From Spirochaetaceae bacterium (lineage in GTDB: Bacteria; Spirochaetota; Spirochaetia; Treponematales; Breznakiellaceae): 9,408 nucleotides of DNA. Positions 1 through 6,304 of the stretch are shown piece after piece. Below the pieces are notes generated by a model. The model was not told the DNA's origin and made no database searches. It saw only the letters and a program-made list of their open reading frames with translations. A program made the translations under genes and the position numbers. Position 1 is the first letter of the stretch. Every line of letters starts with the position of its first letter. Location of the stretch: the NCBI GenBank assembly GCA_031258615.1, contig JAIRMP010000134.1:1-9408 (forward strand), written 5' to 3'.

Positions 1-91
1 CTTTGGGGGAGTTCCCCCGGTGTTCGGGGGAGTTCCCCCGACGTTTGGGGGAGTTCCCCCGGTGTTCGGGGGAGTTCCCCCGGTGTTCGGC
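1..91. repeat. 21-bp tandem repeat of short palindromes
   Basis: Four copies of a 21-bp unit begin with GGGGG at 5, 26, 47 and 68, and a fifth truncated copy starts at 89. Each unit contains GGGGGAGTTCCCCC, a 6-bp inverted repeat around a central GT, followed by a CGGTGTT-type spacer; the third junction differs (CGACGTT). The array begins at or before the window edge, so its full copy number is unknown. The 21-bp period is a multiple of three and frame 1 stays open to the TAG at 202-204, giving a Gly-Ser-Ser-Pro-Gly-Val-Arg type heptapeptide. I see no start codon or protein family, so I treat it as a noncoding repeat. Confidence 0.9.
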
Positions 92-102
92 GTAGCGGTT
101 GT

Positions 103-148
103 CCAGCCTGCACCAAACATACGCCAATGGCTGGCGAGTCGTCCTTGA
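103..148 (+). repeat. dispersed repeat, copy A
   Basis: This 46-bp block aligns without gaps to 7381-7426. The first 24 bases match except for A/G changes at three positions, the middle is divergent, and both end in GTCCTTGA. Both copies are intergenic, one upstream of yajC and one downstream of rsgA, so the block is probably a family repeated around the genome. No coding function is visible. Confidence 0.7.
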
Positions 149-171
149 GGGTTGCTGGTAGGCGGCGGCCA

Positions 172-197
172 GCCTGCTCTTCCGGGAGAGAGCAGGC
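172..197. repeat. perfect 9-bp hairpin
   Basis: GCCTGCTCT at 172-180 is exactly complementary to AGAGCAGGC at 189-197, leaving an 8-nt loop. No T-run follows on the + strand, so it does not look like an intrinsic terminator. It sits in the repeat-rich stretch upstream of yajC and could be part of the same repetitive element as its neighbours. Confidence 0.6.
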
Positions 198-204
198 CAG
201 GTAG

Positions 205-273
205 GAGTGAAGGTTTTGATATGATAGCCAGGAAATATCCCATGGGAATGAATTCCGAAATCACCCTTCACTC
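205..273. repeat. inverted repeat enclosing a palindrome
   Basis: GAGTGAAGG at 205-213 and CCTTCACTC at 265-273 are perfect 9-bp inverted repeats. The enclosed 51 nt contain the 10-bp palindrome TCCCATGGGA at 238-247, flanked by GGAA (231-234) and TTCC (253-256). The nested symmetry could give a long cruciform or RNA hairpin. It may be a small MITE-like insertion or the 5' part of a leader RNA; no target-site duplication was recognised. Confidence 0.45.
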
Positions 274-286
274 TTCACTCTTCACT
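265..286. repeat. heptamer tandem repeat (TTCACTC)n
   Basis: The heptamer TTCACTC occurs at 267-273 and 274-280, with a partial third copy at 281-286. Short tandemly repeated heptamers are common in intergenic DNA of many bacteria. This one overlaps the right arm of the 205-273 inverted repeat. Confidence 0.7.
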
Positions 287-311
287 ATTAACTTTAACTG
301 CCACATTCAAA

Positions 312-323
312 CCCGCCGGCGGG
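312..323. repeat. GC palindrome in the yajC leader
   Basis: CCCGCC at 312-317 is followed directly by GGCGGG at 318-323, a perfect 12-bp palindrome about 70 bp upstream of the yajC start. It has no T-tract, so termination is unlikely; it might be an operator-type site or just GC-rich repeat DNA. Confidence 0.4.
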
Positions 324-330
324 CGGGCGC

Positions 331-359
331 TTGTATAGGGGTGATCGTTGTGGTAGACT
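331..359 (+). promoter_or_regulatory. possible weak sigma-70 promoter for the yajC operon
   Basis: TTGTAT at 331-336 and TAGACT at 354-359 are separated by 17 bp, the usual spacing, and lie just upstream of the yajC ribosome binding site. The -35 matches consensus at only three of six positions, so this is a weak candidate. A promoter farther upstream within the repeat-rich region is equally possible. Confidence 0.25.
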
Positions 360-390
360 GCTGTCAGTTTAATTTTTAAGGAAGTCATCA

Positions 391-792
391 ATGAATCTAT
401 TTAGTTTGCCCCTGCTGTTTGGGGCGCCACAGGGGGCGGGAACGCAGCCCGCGAGCGGGATGGAGCAGTTCATATCATTTGCCCCATTTATTCTGATAAT
501 CGCGATTTTTTATTTTCTGATAATACGTCCACAGAACAAAAAGCAGAAAGAGACGCAGAAAATGTTGAGCGCTCTTAAAAAGGGAGACAGGGTCGTTACC
601 ATAGGCGGAGTACACGGTACGATTGCCACGGTAAAAGACAGCTCGGTAGTTTTGAGGGTGGACGACAATGTCAAAATTGAGTTTAGCCGCAGCGCGGTAG
701 CGTCCGTAACAAGCGTTTCCAAAGAAGAAAAACCGGAAGCGCGGATCGAAGACAAGAAATCTGAAACGGACGGAACTTCAACTGAAGGCTAA
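391..792 (+). CDS. yajC: Sec translocon accessory protein YajC
   Basis: YajC is the small inner-membrane partner of SecD and SecF; the three form an accessory complex that helps SecYEG move proteins across the membrane. The 133-residue product has one membrane segment at about residues 29-45, followed by the family hallmark RPQ at 46-48 and a Lys/Gln-rich stretch. A cytoplasmic domain with G-D-R-V-V-T-I-G-G-V-H-G, the typical YajC core, comes next, and the last 20 residues are a charged, poorly conserved tail. The ATG at 391 has a strong ribosome binding site, AAGGAAG at 378-384, six bases upstream. It is the first gene of the cluster, and yajC-secD-secF is the usual order in many bacteria. 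The residues before the membrane segment (Gly/Pro/Ala-rich) are a little longer than in short YajC proteins. Confidence 0.95.
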   Translation: MNLFSLPLLFGAPQGAGTQPASGMEQFISFAPFILIIAIFYFLIIRPQNKKQKETQKMLSALKKGDRVVTIGGVHGTIATVKDSSVVLRVDDNVKIEFSRSAVASVTSVSKEEKPEARIEDKKSETDGTSTEG

Positions 793-830
793 CGCCGGAT
801 TCTACCGGTCCGGTCAAATCGGAGTAATAC

Positions 831-2552
831 ATGAGTAAACGGTATAGGTTTATCATAATTCTGCTGACCATTGCGGTATGCGCCGCCTTTTTGGCGCCTA
901 CCGTGCGCTGGTACTTCTTTGTACCGGCGCAGGACAAGATCATCGCGCTCGGTTCGCGGGAACAGATAAAGAACTATGCTTCACGCAAGGCTGCCGGCGA
1001 CCTTGATCGTGTCATCGCGGCTGCCCGCGGCGGCGCGGACCTGCCTGAGGGGCTGGACTTTTTGCTAAAAGAAGCAAAAAAGATTAATAGGCTGGCAAAG
1101 TCGCCCGCTCCCGGAAAGTGGGACGCCCGCGCTGTGCTGGGCGTATTCGCGGACAAAAGCGAGGTTCAGGGCATCATCGAAGATCATTACAGGAATTCGA
1201 TTTTTAAGCTGAAGGATCTGCAAAAAAACGCTGTACAGCTCGGCCTGGACCTGTCCGGGGGGCTGTCGATCGTGCTGCAGGCGAACCTGACGGCGTACGA
1301 GGAGAGGCTGGGGCGTACTCTCAGCGATGAAGACCGTAACGGCGCGATAGCGCAGGCGCTTGAGGTGCTGAACAACCGCATCGACCGTTTTGGCCTTACG
1401 GAGCCGGTCATACGTCGGCAGGGAGTCGATCAGATATATGTCGAAATTCCCGGCACGGCTGACCCGGAACGGATCAACGACATCATCATGGGTAAGGGGA
1501 GCCTTACCTTCCAGATGGTGGACGATGAGGCGCTGGAGGCGTTCAACCGGTACTACAAAGCGAATCCCGGCACAACTTTTGACGGGCAGGGAAACCTGGC
1601 AGACCCTTCCATCATTCCCGCCGACTGTGTTGTGCGGGGCGTGTACACGAAGGACCGCTACGGGCTGGATGAATTTTCAGGCTATACCGTGATCAAGAGG
1701 GAGATAGGTCTGGACGGCAATCACATCAAGGATGCCCGCGCCGAGCGCGACAACCTGGACCGGAGTCCGGAGGTGAACTTTCAGCTTGACGATGAGGGCG
1801 CCGTTATTTTTGAAAAACTGACATCGGCAAACAAGGGCAAGCGGCTCGCTACGGTTCTGGATGACAGGGTGCGTTCCCAGGCTACGATTCAGAGCACGAT
1901 ACGGGAGTCAGGCCGTCTTACCGGCTTTAGCGCGGACGAGACGGAAAACCTGGCGATGATTCTTCGGTCCGCCGCGCTGCCTGTGGAACTGGAAGTGGCG
2001 AACCAGCAAACCATAGGAGCTTCCATGGGGGAGGACACTATCTACCGCGGCCTGTACGCGCTGCTGGGCGGTCTTGCCGCCGTGATGGTGTTCATGCTTG
2101 CCTTCTACAAAGTTTCCGGGTTTAACGCGGTCGTCGCCCAAATCTTCAATATATTCATCATGTTCAGCATACTTTCCGCGTTCAACTTTACGCTGACGCT
2201 GCCAAGCATAGCGGGTTTCATCCTGACCATAGGTATGGCTGTGGACGCCAACGTGATCATTTTTGAACGCATAAAAGAAGAGCTGCTGCTCAAAAAAACG
2301 CGCAAGGCGGCCGTGGAGTCAGGCTTTAACAAGGCGTTCTGGGCGATCATGGACGCCAACATCACAACGTTCATCGCGGCGGTTTTTCTGTCCCAGCTCG
2401 GTTCCGGCCCGATTCAGGGTTTTGCCGTGAGCCTGGCTATAGGCGTGTTTTCGTCCGTGTTCACCGCCCTGTTCGTGTCCCGCCTGATATTTGACTTTGG
2501 CACCGATGTTTTGGGCAGCAAGGAAGTTTCTATAAGCTGGAGGATAAAGTAA
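831..2552 (+). CDS. secD: Protein translocase subunit SecD
   Basis: SecD is a multi-pass inner-membrane protein of the RND superfamily that, with SecF, uses the proton gradient to pull exported proteins out of the SecYEG channel on the periplasmic side. The 573-residue product has an N-terminal membrane segment (about 6-30), then a large periplasmic region beginning with the signature LGLDLSGG at 137-144. From about residue 405 follow five membrane segments. G-M-A-V-D-A-N-V-I-I-F-E-R-I-K-E, with the conserved Asp at about 472, is the SecD transmembrane-4 motif used in proton coupling. The start ATG has GGAG at 821-824 with a six-base spacer. It lies 38 bp after yajC and overlaps secF by one nucleotide (TAATG), which implies translational coupling. 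Length is within the normal range; nothing essential is missing. Confidence 0.96.
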   Translation: MSKRYRFIIILLTIAVCAAFLAPTVRWYFFVPAQDKIIALGSREQIKNYASRKAAGDLDRVIAAARGGADLPEGLDFLLKEAKKINRLAKSPAPGKWDARAVLGVFADKSEVQGIIEDHYRNSIFKLKDLQKNAVQLGLDLSGGLSIVLQANLTAYEERLGRTLSDEDRNGAIAQALEVLNNRIDRFGLTEPVIRRQGVDQIYVEIPGTADPERINDIIMGKGSLTFQMVDDEALEAFNRYYKANPGTTFDGQGNLADPSIIPADCVVRGVYTKDRYGLDEFSGYTVIKREIGLDGNHIKDARAERDNLDRSPEVNFQLDDEGAVIFEKLTSANKGKRLATVLDDRVRSQATIQSTIRESGRLTGFSADETENLAMILRSAALPVELEVANQQTIGASMGEDTIYRGLYALLGGLAAVMVFMLAFYKVSGFNAVVAQIFNIFIMFSILSAFNFTLTLPSIAGFILTIGMAVDANVIIFERIKEELLLKKTRKAAVESGFNKAFWAIMDANITTFIAAVFLSQLGSGPIQGFAVSLAIGVFSSVFTALFVSRLIFDFGTDVLGSKEVSISWRIK

Positions 2553-3922
2553 TGAAGCGCGTTATCAAATTTTCAGGGTTTTTCCTGCCGGCTATGGTAC
2601 TTTCCCTGCTGCTGGTAGGCGGCGGCATTGCCGCTTACATAGTGATGGATGGTTTCAACCTTGGCATAGATTTTAAGGCCGGGCAGATTCAGGAACTGAG
2701 GATCGCGCCGAGGGCTTTCAGCATCACGTACAGCGGGAAGGGGAACGCCATGTTTTCCTTTACCCGCTCAGGCCTGGAACTCGTTATTTCCGGCCCGGAT
2801 ACGGACGGCGCTACCTATAACTTTAACTTTGCCGAGTATACGACGCTTGACAGTCTCGTTACGGCGCTAAAAAACGCGGCGGACGGGGTCAACATAGAGA
2901 CGGAAGCGCCCGGCAGTACGGAGACCGCCTGGTTCATACAGAACGCGCACGGAAATCCGCAGATAAACTCCGAACCGTACGAGGTACACTACCTTGAGCC
3001 CGGAAGCCCCGGCGTTGAGTCTGAGGTACGCGAGAGTCTTGCCTCTATCGAGGGTGTGTCTGTACAGGTACTCGGCGTGCCGTCAAACCGGCACTTTCTG
3101 ATACGGATGGACGAGGCCGAGGCGGATGACGTGGAAGATGCGGATGACGTGGAAGAGGCTGTAGTCGCCGGTATAGATTCGGATGATGGGAGCGGCGGGG
3201 AGGAGGAGGCCGACATCTCCGCCATCAACGGCGTAACGGATGATGAGGGCGAGGAGGCCGTTACCGGCGTAACGGATGATATATTGAGCCGCCTTGAAGA
3301 GACCTTTGGCGCAGGCGAGGTGGTTATAACCCGTTCCGACTTTGTAGGTTCCCGTTTTTCAAGGCAGCTGGCGGATCAGGCCGGCATACTGATGTTTCTC
3401 ACGCTGCTCTTAATCCTGGTATACGCATCTGTGCGGTTTAAGCCGCAGTTTGCGATAGGCGCGGTCCTTGCGATAGCGCACGACGCGCTGATAATGGTTG
3501 CCTTTATCACCTGGTCGCGTATGGAATTCAATACGACAACGATAGCGGCGATACTTACGATACTTGGTTATTCGATAAACGATACGATAGTCGTCTTTGA
3601 CCGCATACGCGAAGTGAGCCGCCTGTACCCGGACGACGGCTTTACCGCGCTGCTGAACCGCGCAATCACCGAAACATTTGGGCGCACGATAATAACAACG
3701 CTTACCACGATGCTTGCCGTCCTGTCCCTGTACGTATTCACATCCGGCTCAATGAAAGACTTCGCGCTCGCGCTGCTTGTCGGCATGGTTTCCGGCGTTT
3801 ATTCCACAATATTCATAGCCTGCGGGTTTACAGCTTTCTGGCAAAAGTATGTGAATAAAGGAAAGCGGATCGGGGCGGTAAAGGGACCTGTGAAGGCTGC
3901 GGTAAAAACAGCCGGGGCATAG
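2552..3922 (+). CDS. secF: Protein translocase subunit SecF with an acidic periplasmic insertion
   Basis: SecF is the second RND-type subunit of the SecDF export motor. The 456-residue product is longer than the usual 300-400. It has a membrane segment at about 10-32, then GIDFKAG at 38-44 (the family motif is GIDFxGG, so one Gly is Ala here), and a periplasmic domain. A very acidic insertion at about 187-245, rich in Asp and Glu, is followed by five membrane segments. G-Y-S-I-N-D-T-I-V-V-F-D-R-I-R-E, with Asp at about 344, is the conserved SecF transmembrane-4 signature. The start overlaps the secD stop by one base, with GGAGG at 2539-2543 upstream. The C-terminal tail is Lys/Ala-rich. The function call is firm; the acidic insertion lies outside the conserved motifs and is probably lineage-specific. 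Confidence 0.95.
   Translation: MKRVIKFSGFFLPAMVLSLLLVGGGIAAYIVMDGFNLGIDFKAGQIQELRIAPRAFSITYSGKGNAMFSFTRSGLELVISGPDTDGATYNFNFAEYTTLDSLVTALKNAADGVNIETEAPGSTETAWFIQNAHGNPQINSEPYEVHYLEPGSPGVESEVRESLASIEGVSVQVLGVPSNRHFLIRMDEAEADDVEDADDVEEAVVAGIDSDDGSGGEEEADISAINGVTDDEGEEAVTGVTDDILSRLEETFGAGEVVITRSDFVGSRFSRQLADQAGILMFLTLLLILVYASVRFKPQFAIGAVLAIAHDALIMVAFITWSRMEFNTTTIAAILTILGYSINDTIVVFDRIREVSRLYPDDGFTALLNRAITETFGRTIITTLTTMLAVLSLYVFTSGSMKDFALALLVGMVSGVYSTIFIACGFTAFWQKYVNKGKRIGAVKGPVKAAVKTAGA
3122..3280 (+). repeat. direct repeats building the acidic insertion of secF
   Basis: A 17-nt block is repeated exactly at 3122-3138 and 3140-3156, an 18-bp period that encodes Ala-Asp-Asp-Val-Glu-(Asp/Glu) twice. 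A second repeat of 15 nt occurs at 3230-3244 and 3266-3280, a 36-bp period encoding Gly-Val-Thr-Asp-Asp. All periods are multiples of three, so the repeats lengthen the protein without breaking the frame. This indicates that the acidic segment grew by in-frame duplication. Confidence 0.85.
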
Positions 3923-3923
3923 T

Positions 3924-4697
3924 TTGCGGGTTGTCATACTTGCCGGCGGATTGGGCGCCCGCCTGTCGGAAGAAACGGATCTCAGGCCGAAACCGATGGT
4001 AGAAATAGGCGGGCGTCCCATACTCTGGCACATAATGAAGATTTATTCTCATTGGGGCTTTAACGATTTTGTTGTGCTGACCGGCTATAAATCGCATATG
4101 ATCAAAGATTTTTTCATAAATTACTACACCCGTTACTCGGATATCACGGTTGATATGCTGAATAACGCGGTGGAACTGCACAAGACAAGAACTGAGCCGT
4201 GGAAGGTTACGCTGCTGTACACGGGCGCGGACACCATGACGGGAGGCAGGCTGCTGCGAGCGCGGGAATACCTTGGGGAAGAGCGCTTTCTGCTTACCTA
4301 CGGGGACGGTGTAAGCGATGTTTCCCTGCCGGACCTCATACGCCGGCACGAGGAGGCCGGCAGGATCGTAACGCTGACGGCGGTTCAGCCTGCCGGACGC
4401 TTCGGCAGCATAGCGATAGAGGCAAGCGGTCTGATAAACAACTTTGTGGAAAAGCCCAAAGGCGACGGCTCGTGGATTAACGGCGGCTTTTTCGTGATGG
4501 AAAGCGCCGTTTTCGACTACCTGGAGGATGACAACACGGTTCTTGAACGTGAGCCGCTGGAAACGCTTTCGCGGGACGGGCAGCTCAACGCGTACAGGCA
4601 CCACGGCTTCTGGAAGTCGATGGACTCGTTGCGCGACAAAAATGAGTTAACCGCCCTGTGGCTTGCCGGAAGCGCCCCCTGGGCGCTCTGGCTGTGA
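3924..4697 (+). CDS. rfbF: Glucose-1-phosphate cytidylyltransferase
   Basis: This enzyme makes CDP-glucose from CTP and glucose 1-phosphate, the first step toward CDP-linked dideoxysugars and related surface sugars, in the cytoplasm. The 257-residue product equals the usual family length. The N terminus carries the nucleotide-binding signature LAGGLGARLSEET (6-18) with the K-P-M lysine at 23. Further motifs are GDGVSDV (127-133), GRFG (158-161), EKPKGDGSWINGG (176-188) and the C-terminal LRDKNELTALW. The start is a TTG one base after the secF stop; the protein must begin here because the glycine-rich loop follows at once. Only a weak GGGG lies upstream, so translation is probably coupled to secF. 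No CDP-glucose dehydratase or other sugar gene is adjacent, so the final product cannot be told from this window. Confidence 0.9.
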   Translation: MRVVILAGGLGARLSEETDLRPKPMVEIGGRPILWHIMKIYSHWGFNDFVVLTGYKSHMIKDFFINYYTRYSDITVDMLNNAVELHKTRTEPWKVTLLYTGADTMTGGRLLRAREYLGEERFLLTYGDGVSDVSLPDLIRRHEEAGRIVTLTAVQPAGRFGSIAIEASGLINNFVEKPKGDGSWINGGFFVMESAVFDYLEDDNTVLEREPLETLSRDGQLNAYRHHGFWKSMDSLRDKNELTALWLAGSAPWALWL

Positions 4698-4704
4698 AGA
4701 TGGT

Positions 4705-5442
4705 ATGGATGTTTTTGAAAAAAAATACATGGTAACGGTCGGCGATGTAGATACGGATCGTTACATCAAGCCTGCTATCCTGTTTGATTTTTTTCAGAGT
4801 CTTACAACGGAGCATGGCGAGGATTTGGGTGTCGGGCTCGACGTGATGCTGGGCAACGGGCAGGGCTGGATACTTTCCCGTTTTTCCGTGCTGATAGGAA
4901 AGCGGCCCAGGTTTGGCGATGTGCTGACGATCAGGACATGGCCGCAGGGCTTCGACAGGCTTTTATGTATGCGCCACTACGAAGTTCTGGATGACTCAGG
5001 CGGGCTGTTTGCTCAAGCCAGCAGCTCCTGGCTGATACTGGACATAGTGAAGCGCCGCCCGCTCCGGCCTTCCGCGCTTGTTACACCGCTGCCGCCGAAT
5101 GAGGGGCGGGTCTTCCTGGAGGGCGGCGCGCTGAGCCTTCCGAAACGGGATGACCTCGTCAAAACGGCGGAACGGACCGCCCTCTATTCAGACATAGACT
5201 TTAACGGCCATGTAAACAATGCCCGCTACATTCAGTGGATACAGGACGCGCTGCCCGGGGACTTTCTTAAAAATGCCGTGAATATCCGAATCGACATAAA
5301 CTATGTCAATGAAGTCGTGCCAGGCGAGACTGTCGGGATATATTTGTCCGAACCCGGCGCGGACTCATCTGTCGCGCTGGAAGGGCGCAGGGTATCGGAC
5401 AACCAGGCGGCCTTCCGCGCCGGGATAAAAATTGGCGGGTGA
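4705..5442 (+). CDS. Acyl-ACP thioesterase (FatA/FatB-like family)
   Basis: It is predicted to hydrolyse acyl-acyl carrier protein, releasing free fatty acids from type II fatty-acid synthesis. The 245-residue product is a double hot-dog protein, the usual bacterial length. The N-terminal half has D-V-D-T-D-R-Y at 14-20 and a G-W-I-L-S-R-F strand at 54-60 that is typical of the family. The C-terminal half has Y-S-D-I-D-F-N-G-H-V-N-N-A-R-Y at 161-175, which includes the Asp, Asn and His expected for the active site. I chose the ATG at 4705, seven bases after the preceding stop; a TTG at 4663 would add 14 atypical residues inside the upstream gene. The ribosome binding site is weak. Its stop lies inside the start of murI (11-nt overlap), so the two are probably co-translated. 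Chain-length preference cannot be read from the sequence. Confidence 0.88.
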   Translation: MDVFEKKYMVTVGDVDTDRYIKPAILFDFFQSLTTEHGEDLGVGLDVMLGNGQGWILSRFSVLIGKRPRFGDVLTIRTWPQGFDRLLCMRHYEVLDDSGGLFAQASSSWLILDIVKRRPLRPSALVTPLPPNEGRVFLEGGALSLPKRDDLVKTAERTALYSDIDFNGHVNNARYIQWIQDALPGDFLKNAVNIRIDINYVNEVVPGETVGIYLSEPGADSSVALEGRRVSDNQAAFRAGIKIGG

Positions 5443-6304
5443 ACCTCCTCGCCCTGGAAGGCGGAGGGCGGCCCCCACCAAAGACCTTCATACCCGCGTT
5501 GTATTTTTGGATTCCGGCGCGGGCGGCCTGGCATACCTGAGCGCTTACAGCGTGTTGAATCCCGCCCGGCCCCTACTGTACGTTGCCGACAAGAAAAACT
5601 TCCCGTATGGCGAAAAGACAAAGGCCGCGCTCGTTTCGCTGCTGATCGAATTGACATCCCGCATAAAAAAGCATTTTTCACCGGCCCTCATCGTGCTTGC
5701 CTGCAACACGGCCTCCGTGTCTGCCCTTGCCGAACTGCGCCGGAATTTCCCCGACACAGACTTTGTCGGCACGGTCCCCGCCGTAAAGCCGGCCCTGCTT
5801 TCCAGCGTGAAAAAGCATATCGCCGTGCTTGGAACGGAACGGACGGTCCAGGACGCATACATCTCGCACATTGCGGAAAGCACGGCAAGCGCCTGTACGG
5901 TAACGCGGATTGCCGCCGGCGAGTTGGTGGATTTTGTTGAACGCCGTCTCGATTACGCGGACAGCGCGGAGAGGAGCGCGGCGGCAAAAAAGTATATTGA
6001 CGTTACGCGGGAAAGCGGGGCGGACGCGCTCGTGCTGGGTTGTACTCATTTTTTGTTCCTGCTCGATGAATTCAGGGAGGCGGCGGGGCCGGACATCCGG
6101 GTCTTCGATTCGATAGGCGGCGTATGCCTGCGAATCGAAAATATACTGACGCAAAAGAATGTGCCAGCCGGCGCCGCGCGGCAGCCGGCCGTCCCGAATC
6201 TGCTGCTTGTTACGGGACGTGAAGGCGGCTCTGAACTATGGGAACGCCGCGCCGCGCGTTTCGGGCTTACGCTTGCGGGAGGGCCGGATTGGGACGATGT
6301 ATGA
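5432..6304 (+). CDS. murI: Glutamate racemase
   Basis: MurI converts L-glutamate to D-glutamate for peptidoglycan precursors, using two cysteines as acid/base catalysts without a cofactor. The 290-residue product has DSGAGG at 27-32, the Y-x-A-D-x(4)-P-Y-G-x-K substrate-loop motif at 50-62, A-C-N-T-A-S with catalytic Cys at 91, and L-G-C-T-H with the second catalytic Cys at 204. The residues after GCTH are F-L-F-L where most homologues have (Y/F)-P-L-L, so the usual proline is absent. The start is TTG at 5432, the only possible start because a stop lies at 5426-5428; this gives about 20 basic, proline-rich residues before the domain and an 11-nt overlap with the thioesterase gene. The stop overlaps the rsgA start as ATGA. 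Confidence 0.92.
   Translation: MAGEPPRPGRRRAAPTKDLHTRVVFLDSGAGGLAYLSAYSVLNPARPLLYVADKKNFPYGEKTKAALVSLLIELTSRIKKHFSPALIVLACNTASVSALAELRRNFPDTDFVGTVPAVKPALLSSVKKHIAVLGTERTVQDAYISHIAESTASACTVTRIAAGELVDFVERRLDYADSAERSAAAKKYIDVTRESGADALVLGCTHFLFLLDEFREAAGPDIRVFDSIGGVCLRIENILTQKNVPAGAARQPAVPNLLLVTGREGGSELWERRAARFGLTLAGGPDWDDV

Noticed and set aside
1..91. A CRISPR array
   Set aside because: The units are 21 bp with nearly identical sequence throughout and no unique spacers, so it is a simple tandem repeat.
152..379. A 75-codon + strand frame upstream of yajC
   Set aside because: It starts with TTG, has no ribosome site, runs through hairpins and repeats, and resembles no protein family.
3828..4604. 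A 258-codon minus-strand frame opposite secF and rfbF
   Set aside because: It lies antisense to two well-supported conserved genes and has no recognisable domain; long antisense frames are expected in GC-rich coding DNA.
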